Source of the DNA: Pleurotus djamor
Taxonomy: Eukaryota > Basidiomycota > Agaricomycetes > Agaricales > Pleurotaceae
Assembly: GCA_029747585.1 (NCBI GenBank)
Contig: JAPEVF010000045.1
Coordinates: 62,001-126,000, forward strand
Direction: 5' to 3'
DNA length: 64,000 nucleotides
Both the position numbers and the translations under genes were made by a program. Positions 11,574-22,441 of the stretch are shown piece after piece (position 1 is the first letter of the stretch; the number at the start of each line of letters is the position of its first letter). Under the pieces are notes generated by a model, which had not been told where the DNA came from, searched no databases, and saw only the letters and a list, made by a program, of their open reading frames with translations.

Positions 11574-12730
11574 TTAAAGGTATTTAAGGAGCCATTCGAC
11601 CGACGCCTTGAAAGCACCTTCTTTCCCAGAAAGAACCTTTGGGTTGCTCAAATCTCCACGGACGCTGAAGCCATGGGTGCAACCTTCAAAGTAAGTGCGC
11701 TCGTAACCGGGAGCGAAGTTCCCTCCACCCAAGACCTTATCGCACTCGTCGCGTACCTCGTCGCTGAACAGATCGTCATATTCACAGCTGTTTATGAGGA
11801 GGGGGACGTTTGTTTTCGAGTATTTCTGGGAGATGTAAGTCACGCTGGGTGAATCAAAGGAAAACCCCCGAAAGTTAGAATTACGTACCTCGATATCTGC
11901 GGTCTCGAGAAGAGACGGGTGCGATACAACGACGGCCTTGAGTTCACCAACGAAGGCCAGGTCGAAGCAGTAACGAGCTGTGACAATGCACGCTTAGCGT
12001 TCCGACAAGATGCATTGATGGTTGGCCACGGTGACTCTCACCTCCAAAGCAGAACCCGCATGCACCAATTTCCTTTATCCCTTGCGCCTTCAAAGCAGAA
12101 ATGGCTTTCTCCACAGTAGGAGTGGTCTGATCCGAGCCGTGGTTTTTGAACCACTCTGGGAGAGAAAACCCTGTCTGTAAAGAGTAAAGCGCGGCGATAA
12201 AGATGTGGCACCTTGATGGTTGGGTTGGGGTGAAAGAGCTCACATTTCCGAAAAGCGCATTGGCAGGGACTGGATCCCCGTTCATGATATCAGGCACGTA
12301 GACCTGGATACTGGGTGAGAAGAATGTGAATCCATCAGATCGTATTATAACTCACCTTGAATCCATTTCGGGCGTAATCGTCCGCAAGGAGCTAGGAGTG
12401 CATCAGTGGGCAGCCCTAGCGAGCTTAGGAACGATTCGAAATGCCAACCTGAACGTTGATCAACTGAGGCCCGAAGATATCTGTCAGAAACAAGACGGCC
12501 TTGTCCTTGGGATAGTCGACCTCAGGAGTTGCGACATAAGTCTCAACGCTATTAAGGACCTCCCATTTCCCTGGGAAGGACTCGATTAGAATGGGAGATA
12601 CAATGTAAAAACGATCGAACTTACCGGTTGGTGTCCCTTCGTGCGTAACGCCTGTTGGTATTCAGCATGGATGGGGCGAGCACGTTAAGAAAATGAGCAA
12701 ACCTTTGATGCAATCCTTGCAGAAACTCAT
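11574..12730 (-). CDS. Dienelactone hydrolase family protein, copy 1
   Basis: A 249-residue alpha/beta hydrolase in eight exons, starting MSFCKDCIKG at 12730 and then GVTHEGTPTG, the usual N-terminus of fungal members. The triad fits the family: nucleophile Cys133 in GACGFCFGG, Asp183 or Asp184 in CEYDDLF, and His217 in GCTHGFSV. Dienelactone hydrolases open dienelactones to maleylacetate in chlorocatechol breakdown, but many fungal members have unknown substrates. Exon junctions were set by GT/AG sites and agree one for one with copy 2 at 13564-14728. There is no signal peptide, so it is probably cytosolic. A TATA-like box lies at 12787-12795. Confidence 0.9.
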
Positions 12731-12786
12731 GAGTGTAAAGAGGGAGGAACTTGGTCGTTGGGCATAGTGCTTACAGTTTAGGCGTA

Positions 12787-12795
12787 CTTTTATAC
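12787..12795 (-). promoter_or_regulatory. TATA-like box of dienelactone hydrolase copy 1
   Basis: On the minus strand it reads GTATAAAAG, about 60 bases before the ATG at 12730. Confidence 0.45.
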
Positions 12796-13563
12796 ACTCC
12801 TCGTATCCAAAACGGCTTGTAATGGTCTCAATGAGAGTTCGCAGGCTAGCCGTGATCCCGCTGAATATTGAGTATATTAGGAAATCACATCGTGGAGGGA
12901 TTGACCAACCCATTTATCTCTTATCTTCTCCACGCATGCTACGGGCGCTGGCGCTGAATGGGGGCCCAAGGCGGCCCTTATTATATGGTTGAGACCTTAG
13001 GCAGATGATCGAATATGCGACAATTTGGCCAGATAGCAAGGGAAAGTAGCGCGAAAACACATTTGCCTGCAGCGGTGGTCAGACTTGTTTCGACCAAATT
13101 TCAGGCCATATGTACGTACTTGTGAAGGCAGGACTCGAACTAACGATGACCAGGCTAACCACTCGTCTTTCCTAACAGATAGGGTGGGGGGTCGCGGGCT
13201 GTGGTTTGCTTCACTTGCTTGTGCACTGGTAGCCAGGGAGCCTAGTTTGCTGAATCTATCCAAAGCGCGACGTTGCGTAATTACCACCACCCGTTCTTCT
13301 GATGAATAGTTCCAACGCGACCAACGTTTGTGCTCTCTAGGTAGGCCCATTTGGCAAGTCGCGAATGAGGAGTCGAGAGGTGCATCGGTAGATTTCAAAT
13401 TCGCAATCAGATCCTGGGCTTTGATGCTACTATTGATGGATGAATCATGACGCTTGAAGCTTGAAGGCACAAGGCTCCGTGCGTGTAACTATGTTTATAG
13501 CTTTTTCGAGATCTCCCATTTGTCGTCGACCATCGCGTATGAATTGCATAGGCTACCCACAAG
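12796..13563. other. Intergenic region between the hydrolase genes
   Basis: A 157-codon open frame on the minus strand (12997-13470) has no domain or splice support. A GTTCGAGTCC box with partly pairing ends near 13120-13240 recalls a tRNA arm but does not fold as one. Nothing else was recognised. Confidence 0.35.
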
Positions 13564-14728
13564 TTACGAGTCCTGTATTTTCAGGTATTTGAGAAGCCAC
13601 TCGATTGAAGCCTTGAAAGCGCCTTCCTTCCCAGCAAGGACCTTGGGATTGCTCAGATCTCCACGGACACTGAAACCATGGGTGCAGCCTTCAAAGTACG
13701 TGCGTTTATATCCAGGTGCGAAGTTGCCTCCCCCTAAGGCTTGGTCGAACCCGTCGCGAACCTCGTTGCTGAACAGGTCATCGAACTCACAGCTATTCAC
13801 GAGGAGGGGTACCTTCGTCTTCGAGTATTTCTGTGGGGGGACGGATGAATTGACCGGGAGAGGCTCAGAAAGGTGACGCGCTTACTTCGATATCTGCGAT
13901 CTCAAGGAGAGAAGGGTGAGATACGATGGCGACCTTGAGTTCACCAGCAAAGGCAAGGTTGAAGCAGTAACGAGCTACGGTCAGACTTCGCTTAGCTTGA
14001 CACATGAGTTCAATATAGATACACTCTCACCCCCGAAGCAAAACCCACATGCACCAATTTCCTTGATCCCTTGCGCTCTCAGTGCGGCGATGGCCTTCTC
14101 CACAGTAGGAGTGGTTTGTTCAGGGCCGTGGTCTTTTAACCACTCTGGGATAGAGATACTAGTCTACAGTCAGATCAATGGTAAAGACGCGGCAATATTG
14201 TGACGGATATAGCTGAGCTCACATCTCCAGAAAGTATCGCAGTAGGAACGGGATCCCCATTTACGATATCAGGTACATAAACCTAGAGCGAAAGAGGAAG
14301 GGCGAGGTCAAATGTATGTGTCCGTCTGAAGGCATCGTGACTGACCTTGAATCCATTTCGCGCGTAATCGTCTGCGAGCAGCTGAAGTGTATATCAGCAG
14401 AACAGTAAAAGTCCGCGTCATTCCCATGCAACTCACTTGGATGTTAATCATCCGAGGCCCGAAGATGTCCGTCATGAACAAGACAGCTTTGTCTTTGGGA
14501 TACTCGATCTCTGGAGTAGCGACGTAGGTTTCAACGCCATTGAGAACCTCCCACTTCCCTGTCGAATCGCTGGATGAGATGGGTAGGTCCGGTGCACAAA
14601 GAATCCGAACATACCTGCTGGTGTTCCTTCGTGGGTCACACCTATCGATACGATGATAATGGGTGTTGATGATGTTACTTCATCCAGATAATCAACGTAC
14701 CCTTGATACAATCTTTACACAAACTCAT
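13564..14728 (-). CDS. Dienelactone hydrolase family protein, copy 2
   Basis: Paralog of the gene at 11574-12730 with the same eight-exon structure. It starts MSLCKDCIKG at 14728 (28-base first exon, as in copy 1), continues GVTHEGTPAG, has the nucleophile Cys in GACGFCFGG, the Asp region CEFDDLF and the His region GCTHGFSV. The C-terminus is five residues longer (KIQDS). All three catalytic positions are kept, so it is probably active; the substrate is unknown. The two genes are head to tail and most differences are conservative, pointing to a tandem duplication. Confidence 0.9.
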
Positions 14729-14811
14729 TCCTTGGGAGAAGGAGAAAGAGAAGCCCGGTCGTTGGCGTTGGCGTTGAGCGTTGAGCGCTTGAGCACTGAT
14801 TGTTCCCAAGG

Positions 14812-14820
14812 CTTTATAAA
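14812..14820 (-). promoter_or_regulatory. TATA-like box of dienelactone hydrolase copy 2
   Basis: TTTATAAAG on the minus strand, about 85 bases before the ATG at 14728. Between box and gene is a short degenerate repeat of GTTGGC/GTTGAGC units (about 14760-14790). Confidence 0.45.
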
Positions 14821-15910
14821 CACCCGGATGCAAAAGGTCCGGGGATGGTGCTAAAGCTGATCGGCGATGTTCACCTGACAGGCCAGTTGAGGAAAGTTCA
14901 TTGACGGACTGGGATAACGGATGGGGACCAAAGACCGCGTGTAATGTGCGGCTCAAGAACATGGAGCAAGCTCGATCGAATACTTCTTTGCTGCGTGTCG
15001 CCTGGCTCTAGAATATTTCCAAGCACTCGTTCCCGGATGCTCATCCACTGTATGCAGGCATATTAAATAGGGCTAACAAAAATGGCTACGAGCACGTACC
15101 TGTATCGACGGTGATTCATTAATTTCGCTCCCAAATGTCCCTTTCGCATCTTCGGCCTCCTTGTATCGTCAAAGACTCTATACGCCTGCGCCCAAAATTC
15201 AGCGAGCTTTTTCTGATAGTGTTGAGGGTGTATACCATAGATCTGAGTATGTCCGTCGCGTCTTGGTTGCGTCAAGCAATTTCTTGTTCTTTGCTTGTTC
15301 TTGGTTGGTTCAAACTGATTGTAACGGTAAACATTGGGAAGGATTAGCCGTGTGCATATTTTGAAGCGATCTGTCGCGTAAGAGCTTTCTTGGGAGCTTC
15401 GAGCTCTTCAAGCCGCTTCCAGTCGTCACAGTAAGATTCTAAGAAGGGAGCAAACTAGGCGCCCGAAATTCGTCGGAAGCGCCGGGCGGCCTCCAAGGTC
15501 TGTCGACTTTGGCTCGGAGTCATACCAACTCTCAAGCAACTCTTCAAAAAGTCCCGCTGTCGACTAGCTTCGTACCACCACCAAAGGGATGGGGTAAGTA
15601 CATGGAGAACCTGTGACCTCCTCGTCTCTTTGCAATTTCTTTGAGTGATCGGTGCTCACAGCTTTGTCACAGCTAGCTATAATTGACTGAACACTTTGTG
15701 AACACTGGACCTTGCCACACCCTAAGAGAGACTTCGCTTTTTATTCTAGGTGACCCTTATCGTCGTTAAGCTTTAACTTGAAGTTCCTTTGTTATCAATG
15801 AAATTCCTTTCACTGACCTTGTGGCGCAGAACAATAGCAAAGTTATCGTCCACCGAACATGGCACCACCTGTGGCCCACTTGTGGCCTGTGGCCAGTGGT
15901 CTTTTCAACT
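14821..15910. other. Intergenic region, no gene seen
   Basis: About 1.1 kb with only short open frames (up to about 70 codons on both strands around 15063-15364), none with a recognisable motif or splice support. Confidence 0.35.
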
Positions 15911-15920
15911 TATTTATAAG
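15911..15920 (+). promoter_or_regulatory. TATA box upstream of F-box-associated gene
   Basis: TATTTATAAG about 110 bases before the ATG at 16028, followed by a pyrimidine-rich stretch typical of fungal transcription starts. It supports 16028 as the start codon. Confidence 0.55.
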
Positions 15921-16027
15921 CCTGGCACCCGCTTCTTAGACTCTTCATCTCTCTTCTCTTCGAACAACCACTATCCCCTCCATCTCATTCTTCCAAATTT
16001 CTCCCATCTTCAACGACTGAACGCATC

Positions 16028-17278
16028 ATGTCTTCCTCCTGCTCTACTCCAACCATCTCGGCGTGTCCCTCTCCAAAGCTCGAATCGATCGTAATTCAAC
16101 TTCGAGACTTTGCTGTGACTATGAAAGCGAAAGACCTTCCTCAGTTGTTGACAATCTTCGGAAACGAAGCGCCTCCAGTGGAATCCTTCAACCTCTTGAT
16201 CGAAGCAGACGACTTCGAAAGCGAAAAGGAAACGATCAACTCGTTTCCGACCTTACCTGAGGACATCTTTGGTGGGGTTCGCCCACCGACTTTGCGCCGT
16301 CTTTCTTTGAGCGGATGTTCCATCTCATACAAGTCCCCACTTCTCCTCGGCTTGACTTCGCTCTACCTCAACATGCCTACTCGTCCGACATCAAAGGACT
16401 TTATCGCAACTATGAAGAATCTTGGGTCCTTGGAGAGCTTGTCCTTGCTTCACTGTTTGCCTCTCATAGAAAGTGAAGCTGAAGACGAATGCGGAGAGAC
16501 CATGCTTAGCTTTCCTCAACTCAAAGAGCTAGTTCTCTCAGACCCACTACCGAACTGCATCGCCTTTCTAGAGCTCGTGGACAGCACCCCAACCAGAGTT
16601 GATATCACCGGCGACACCGAAGGCGATGACTGCGATTCACTCTTCGATCATTGTTCTCGCTTGCTTGGTCCCCGACTACGATACTTCCCCTTCAGGGAAC
16701 TCACATTGAGCTCCTTCCCCACGACTGATAATGGCGCTGATGCGAGCTTCTTACACATCCGTGCTCGGTCTATGGATTACAGCGCCAACTTCATTACAAA
16801 AGAAGATGGCGAAGTATCTCTTTCTGTCAGAATGGCTATCCCCGAACGAATGCCTTACGACATCGACGCAAAGGCAAGCCTCAAAGCGGCTATGGAGCGA
16901 CTGCCACTTCAATCCATCGACGTCCTTGATGTCGACCTCCATCTACAGCCTGACGTATACATGGACTTCCTCTCCCCGAATCTCCCTAACCTCCGTCGCC
17001 TATGCTGCTCTCAAAACTCACTTGTGAACTTCTTCCTTGCGTACAACGATTGGCTTCGGCTGGCCTTCACATTCACTTGGGATCATTTTCCCCTAGTGCA
17101 CCTAATTCCCTTCCGCCACTTGGAGACTATCTTTGGGAAGCTAGATCGTCCTAGGGACTTGGAGCCAGTCATATATCCGGTCTTATACTCCCGCCGCGCA
17201 GTGTCGTGTCCCATCATCTTCTATAACCTAGGAAAGATTGTGATTGGTTCTCCTCGTACCATGGCTATGACTCTCTAG
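16028..17278 (+). CDS. F-box-associated leucine-rich-like protein without F-box
   Basis: A single-exon protein of 416 residues. The segment LPEDIFGGVRPPTLRRLSLS, followed by GCSISYKSPLLLGLTSLYL, matches the repeat-like body of a large agaricomycete F-box family (the 'IFGG...LRxLxLxGCxIxW/Y' pattern). No F-box is present before it: the protein starts at MSSSCSTPT, and the promoter signals just upstream argue that this is the true start. It may have lost the F-box or be a partner in another role. The C-terminus ends in a hydrophobic basic stretch. No function can be assigned beyond the family resemblance. Confidence 0.7.
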   Translation: MSSSCSTPTISACPSPKLESIVIQLRDFAVTMKAKDLPQLLTIFGNEAPPVESFNLLIEADDFESEKETINSFPTLPEDIFGGVRPPTLRRLSLSGCSISYKSPLLLGLTSLYLNMPTRPTSKDFIATMKNLGSLESLSLLHCLPLIESEAEDECGETMLSFPQLKELVLSDPLPNCIAFLELVDSTPTRVDITGDTEGDDCDSLFDHCSRLLGPRLRYFPFRELTLSSFPTTDNGADASFLHIRARSMDYSANFITKEDGEVSLSVRMAIPERMPYDIDAKASLKAAMERLPLQSIDVLDVDLHLQPDVYMDFLSPNLPNLRRLCCSQNSLVNFFLAYNDWLRLAFTFTWDHFPLVHLIPFRHLETIFGKLDRPRDLEPVIYPVLYSRRAVSCPIIFYNLGKIVIGSPRTMAMTL

Positions 17279-17537
17279 TGTCGTCCTTTTTCTTTCTGAC
17301 TCGGTCTTTACAGTAATATCTTCGTATTATTTATCTGGGCATTTATTCATGGACAGTAGACTACACGCATCTTCCCTCTCTTCGTTCGGGTTCTACGTTT
17401 GTGTTTTAGATACGTACCTTTAGAGTACTATTTAATATCTTCTCAATTTCGGTTACGCTTCGCATGCATCTATCACGGATATGAGATATCGAACCATGCG
17501 GATGGGATGGAGGTATGTACTCCTCAAAACTGCGAGG

Positions 17538-18909
17538 TCAAAGAAAGCCTGGGTACACAGACGAACGCCTAGGTGCGGTAAAAAGGAAGGGGTTAGGTTG
17601 GGTAACATGCCTCAAATGTGTTAGTCACCCACCCAAATGTAATATCGGTCTCGATTGGCCCGAATTGGTGTACTTCCCACCAATCAAACCATTTATGATC
17701 AACCCATGACTCACGTTCGAAGTGGATGGGAATGGAGGGAATGCCCTCCATGAAGCAGATACGAACGCACTTGCGGAGGTTTCGATTGCTCTCATCCTGC
17801 TCGTCCTCCTTCTCTTCCTCTTCGTCCTTGTCTTCATCGTCATCGTCATCGTCCTCCTCCTCTTCATCGTCATCATACTCATCCTCGCGCTCAATGAGGA
17901 TATCAAGTGTACGGAGGTTTGGTAGATGATCACGGGGGGTCGTCAAAACGACCTTCTTCAAGTCCTTCATGAATTGGTGGTAGGAGTGCTTTCGATCCAC
18001 CTTAATTTCTACGCCAAGGTACCTGAGACTAGGGGCCTTGGTGTTCGTGACAAGGAAGACCACATCGGCAAGGTAGAGCACCGTGGATGACTAACTCGAT
18101 ATATGAGCTTTCCTGCGGTGAGAATCTGGAGAGAAAGTTGAACTTACTTGAAATACAAAGCTTGTCAAGTTGGGGAAGGAATTTTCAATATCCAGGCTAC
18201 GACGATCAAGTCCAATGCCGTAGTAAGAGAACGAGGTGACCGACTGGGACGTCAACGGAGACACATCAACAGTACCCATATTAATGGCTAGTGTTGAAAG
18301 TTGGCATCTCCGAAGGATGGCCACTGCTATCTCGTTACCAAAACAGGCAAGGTACCTCAACGACCGAAGGCTGTCCGGGCGCAACTGGTTGAATAATTCC
18401 ATGCTAAATCCATAACTGAGTTTGAGATGCTCAAGCGAGGGTTGTGAGTTGATGATTGCTAGAAGATGCCGTCCATCATCAGAACCCGTGAGGCTAATAC
18501 CACAGGTCCAGGAAAGATGCGTAAGGTGAACGGTCGGTGGGAACGTTGATCCAGAATGATTGCGATTAATGTAGCTCGGAATACATATTTCCAGACGGCG
18601 GAGGTTGTCAAATAATGGGAGGACACTTGTAAAATGGTCTCCCCTAGACCCACCGACCTGGAAGGACAGAACGTGACCGCCGAGGCGGCCATCTTGGTCC
18701 GAGACCTTGCGGCAAAAGAGCTCATACCGAGCTAGCTCAGAATACGAAGGGAAGGTATCCGACCCAGTGAAGACAACATCGCGAAAAAGGGCAGGTTCCG
18801 CGAGTTCGTGAAACCGTCGAGACGTCTGGGTAGCACATTTGATAGAGGCAATGTCTGGGATAAGGCGAAAGATGATGGATAGGATTTCGTTTGGGAGCGG
18901 TGTAGACAT
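17538..18909 (-). CDS. F-box-like protein, tandem family member A
   Basis: 416 residues in three exons (18909-18148, 18090-17633, 17568-17538). The N-terminus MSTPLPNEILSIIFRLIPD and the following LAEPALFRDVVF form the compact F-box-like head shared by all four tandem copies. The body is leucine-rich-like; a conserved WFDWWEVHQFGPIETD block precedes the last intron, and the last exon gives GRSSVYPGFL, alignable with copies B and C, which confirms the splice sites. A unique feature is an acidic run of about 30 Asp/Glu around codons from 17790-17890, absent from the other copies. Probably a Skp1-binding receptor; target unknown. Confidence 0.8.
17790..17890 (-). repeat. Trinucleotide-like repeat coding a poly-Asp/Glu tract
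   Basis: On the plus strand the stretch is built of TCC, TCT, TCG and TCA triplets; on the minus strand it encodes mostly GAT, GAC, GAG and GAA codons inside copy A. The aligned position in copies B and C is a short neutral loop, so it is a lineage-specific expansion. Confidence 0.7.
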
Positions 18910-19043
18910 TTGATGATGTGTTGTGATAGCGATGAGCTCCAGCAGAATGGAATGAGTGAGAAGAACCAGACAGCGACGAATGTGCAGACGGGCGTAGTCT
19001 CAACAGCAGGACGCGTGGCACTTGACCACTTCCGTAATACCAT

Positions 19044-19066
19044 ACCCTTGTTATTATCACACGTCA
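19044..19066 (-). promoter_or_regulatory. Shared upstream motif, copy A
   Basis: ACCCTTGTTATTATCACACG (plus-strand reading), about 135 bases before the ATG of copy A. It is the most diverged of four copies of a motif found before each tandem F-box gene. On the gene strand it contains a TATAA-like core. Confidence 0.5.
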
Positions 19067-19171
19067 AATAATCATTGGGTCCAAAGCCCAAAGAACCAGT
19101 AACCACGGAAGTACATGGAGCTGTAGATCAAGACGAATGCGAAGGCACAGAAGTCCAATCAAATAACAACG

Positions 19172-20414
19172 TCAAAGATAGCCTGGGTACACGGATGAGC
19201 GACTAGGCGGAAAAAAGAGGTAATCATCATGAGCAATGAGGCGTCTACATAGGGATGGAGGGACGTACTCAAGCACAACATCGATTTCGATGGGACCGAA
19301 CGGGTGGACTTCCCACCATTCAAACCATTTATGATAAAGGACTGCTTCACGCGCGAAATGGATCGGACGACCAGCTACACCTTCCTTGAAGCAGATCCGG
19401 ACGCATGGGTTCTTAGTACCATTGTCTGTCGAGCAGAGGAGGACATCGAAGGTCCGTAGCTGCGGAAAGTGCCTGAGAGCTGATGAAGCTCGCCTGAGAT
19501 CGTGAAGGAATTCTTGGTACTCCGGAGCTATGTGTAAAAAGACATTCAGGTATTGTAGGTTAGAGGCTTCGGCGATGAGTAAGTGCCGAATGGCACCGCC
19601 TAAGCGAGCATGTGTATGGGCCTGATGCAAAGCATGCGTGTTGTAGATTACATTGCAGGTAGCGGAAGGCTCACCTCAGAGATAAAAGTGGTCAGATTTG
19701 GAAAGTACCGCCCAAAATCCTCGAGCACGTTATCCTTGCACGAAAATGTGGTCACCGTCTGGGATGCAAGATCTGACAGATCACAGTCAACACTGTCGAC
19801 AACTAATGTCGAGATGTTGCAGATAGAAACAAGAGCGGCAGCCACGCTGGTACTACAACAAACAAGGTACCTCAATGATGGCAGACTATCTGATGTCAAC
19901 GGTGCGAAAATCTCTGGGTCGAAGTCCTGGTAGAACTTCAGAAATTGGAGTGAGGGCTGTGAGGTAAGGGCCGCATAGCCAAAAGATAATCCGCTTGATA
20001 ATCTTCATCGTCGGGAGTGAACTTCCAAGATAAATGTGTGAGACGAACGGTTGGTGGCAGTTGCCAGCCTCCGGCATGCGTTGTTTCACAAATGAAAATC
20101 GCCAGTCGGCGCAGGTTGTGAAGGAAAGGAAGGATCTTGATAAAGTATGCGCCTCGTCCTTCAACTTGAAGCGAAAAGACTTGAGACCCAAGACGGCCAC
20201 CATTGGCTGAAACTTTACGGCGAAAAAGTGCGTAACGAGCGCGTGTGGAGCGCGAAGGGTTGTCCTTCCCAGTGAATACAACGTCGCGAAAAAGAACTGG
20301 TTCCGCAAGGTCATGAAACCGTCGAGAAGTTTGCGTGACGCACTTGATAGAAGCGACGTCCGGGATAAGGCGGAAAACGGTCGACAAGATTTCGTTCGGC
20401 AAGGGCGTAGACAT
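19172..20414 (-). pseudogene. F-box-like protein, tandem family member B, frameshifted
   Basis: It starts MSTPLPNEILSTVFRLIPDV at 20414 and follows copy A until about codon 145 (DYQADYLLA), then the frame breaks near 19975-19990 and the reading continues in another frame as TSQPSLQFLKFYQDFDPEIF. One missing base explains it; copies A and C have no intron here. Beyond the break the gene is otherwise well kept: a donor after ISE, an acceptor before AHTHARLGG, the WFEWWEVHPFGPIEID block and a last exon giving DRSSVYPGYL. Either a recent pseudogene or a sequencing error; the assembly has homopolymer trouble elsewhere, but the break is not at a long homopolymer. Confidence 0.65.
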
Positions 20415-20902
20415 TTTGTTGCTGTGACGGTGGTTGGTTAGATCGGAGCACGATGATTGAGCGTGGAATGGAACTGGACGGCAGCTGGGAAGTGACACAA
20501 TGTAATGTGACGCACAATATGTGGTGGAGGTTTGAGATTTTTAAAAAAANCGCGGCACGTTGGTGAGACCGTCACCCTCGTTATAATCACATCTCACACG
20601 TGGCATCATTGAAAATACGGGTATGAAAATGTAACAATGTCGCAGTGCCGGTTGGTCTGTCGAGCTCAGCCCATGATTAAAGTATGGAGCAGTTGCTATC
20701 ATCCCGATGAACAAGCGTGTCTTGTTTTGAACCCAAGGGTAGCGTGAAGGCGTTTTAGGAATTAAGTACATAGGAGGACGTTAGGAGGGTAAAGAGGGTA
20801 TAGGGACCTCGCATCCAAGGGCTTCTGCGGGCTTTACGGGTCCCTCGTGTTTGACAATCCTGAGCCACACTCTGTTCATAAGCCACGTAGCAGATTCCAG
20901 TC
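20415..20902. other. Upstream region of copy B
   Basis: Contains the shared upstream motif of copy B (20573-20597), an N after a run of A at 20550, and the 3' flank of copy C. No other gene was seen. Confidence 0.4.
20573..20597 (-). promoter_or_regulatory. Shared upstream motif, copy B
   Basis: ACCCTCGTTATAATCACA and following bases, about 160 bases before the ATG at 20414. Nearly identical to the motif before copies C and D. Confidence 0.55.
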
Positions 20903-22170
20903 TCAAAGTCCGCCTGGAGACGCGGTTGAGGAATATCTGCGCGGCGCAAAACAGATTCAGAGAGGTCAGTGAAATAAAGTCGCTAAAAGGTGAGAGACAG
21001 ACCCAAACACGATATCATTTTTGATCGGCCCGAATTGTTGGACTTGCCACCATTCGAACCATTTATGCTTGATGTGCACGTCGCGTTTGAAATGAACGGG
21101 AGGACTGGCGACACCCTCATTGAAGCAGATGCGGGTACATGGACTCGGGCCCACGTTTCTGAAGATGACGATGTCCAAGGTCCGGAGCTTTGGAAATTGA
21201 GAGATCGACTTTGGAATTTTCTCAAGGGCGTTCGTGAATCCGTCAGAAATTGACGTATTGTCGATTTGTACGCAGATATACTCCAGGTTTGAGGCCTCGG
21301 GGGAGAAAGAGAGAGAAAGGCCTAAATCGACCAGAGCAAGTTGCGAAGTCGTCTGATGTACACGTTCATATGAACATCATATCGGACTTTAAGCAGACGA
21401 CTTACCAGATAGATGAGTTGCTTCAATTGTGGAAAGCAAGTCGAAAATTGTAAAATTGCACCAGGGAGGTCGTAGCGGTCATAAGAAAGTGTGGTTATCG
21501 ACTTGGATGTCAAGTGGAATAGATCAAAACCATTATTCGTTTTGGCCATGAAGGTGTTAATATTGCATATCGGAAGGAGGGTAATGGCCTCGTCGGTGGG
21601 ACAGGTAAGCGTCCTCAAAGATGGAAGACTTTCAGGAGTCAACTGCTCAAGAATAGCTGGGTCAACGTAGCCCTTGAGTTTGAGATACTGGAGTGACGGC
21701 TGGGAGGAGAGGATGGCCAAAAGGTGTTTTCCTCCGTTTTCGATGTCATCCTCTTCGGGAATGGGGGTGGCATTCCAAGTCAAGTGCGTGAGACGGACGC
21801 TCGGGTTAAACTGAACTCCAAGGTGATTTGGATGCAGGTAGATTTCTAATCGACGCAGCTTGCTTAGGAACGGGAAAGCCGTCGTGAAATATTGGGCTCG
21901 ATCGCCTTCAATTTGAAGAGACAAGACGTGACCTCCAAGTCGACCATCATCACTTGCGACCTTGCGGCAAAAGAGCTTGTAACGGGACCATTCGGTGGGC
22001 GTGGGGTCGACATTGGCACTTGAACAGGTGAACACAACATCACGAAACAGGATGGGCTCTGCGAGATCAAGAAACTGTTTGGAAGCCTGGGTGATGGATC
22101 TGATCGAAGCGATGTCTGAGAGAAGGTGGAAGATCTGTGATAGGATCTCGTTTGGAAGTGATGTCGACAT
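20903..22170 (-). CDS. F-box-like protein, tandem family member C
   Basis: 382 residues in three exons (22170-21406, 21352-21003, 20936-20903). It begins MSTSLPNEILSQIFHLLSDI, then LAEPILFRDVVFT, a leucine-rich-like body, the block HKWFEWWQVQQFGPIKND and a last exon giving GYSSTASPGGL. Intron positions and phases match copy A. No stop or frameshift, so it appears to be an intact member. The last donor, GTCTGT, is slightly unusual. A role as SCF receptor is inferred from the F-box-like head; nothing indicates the target. Confidence 0.8.
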
Positions 22171-22327
22171 CGGCTATACGTTGCGCTGGACGCAGAAGTT
22201 AAATTAACTCGAAGTGATCGGACAGCAATGAGCCATACAACGACGATCCCAAGGCAACTTGTGGAAGACGCTGATGGTTCGAATCAAGCCTAACATCTAG
22301 ACGCGCGATTGATTTTTGAGTCACACA

Positions 22328-22352
22328 GCCCTCGCTATAATCACACGTCATC
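22328..22352 (-). promoter_or_regulatory. Shared upstream motif, copy C
   Basis: GCCCTCGCTATAATCACACG and following bases, about 160 bases before the ATG at 22170. Member of the four-copy motif set. Confidence 0.55.
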
Positions 22353-22441
22353 GAATTCTGAGACCAGAGAAGGGTTGTCTTTCAACACAGAGAGTAAATA
22401 CAGGGGCGAACTGGTAGTACACCTGCTCCTTCGATCAGATG

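Noticed and set aside
13120..13240. tRNA-like sequence on the minus strand (GTTCGAGTCC box, GTGGTTAGCC, ends that pair as GTGAAG/CTTCAC)
   Set aside because: The T-stem does not pair, no proper D-arm or anticodon arm can be drawn, and the A-box-like and B-box-like parts are too close together. Probably chance, or a very decayed tRNA-derived sequence.
22260..22285. GGTTCGAATC tRNA T-arm-like box
   Set aside because: The flanks do not form a T-stem and the same patch, diverged, lies before the neighbouring paralog (near 23815), so it belongs to the duplicated upstream region.
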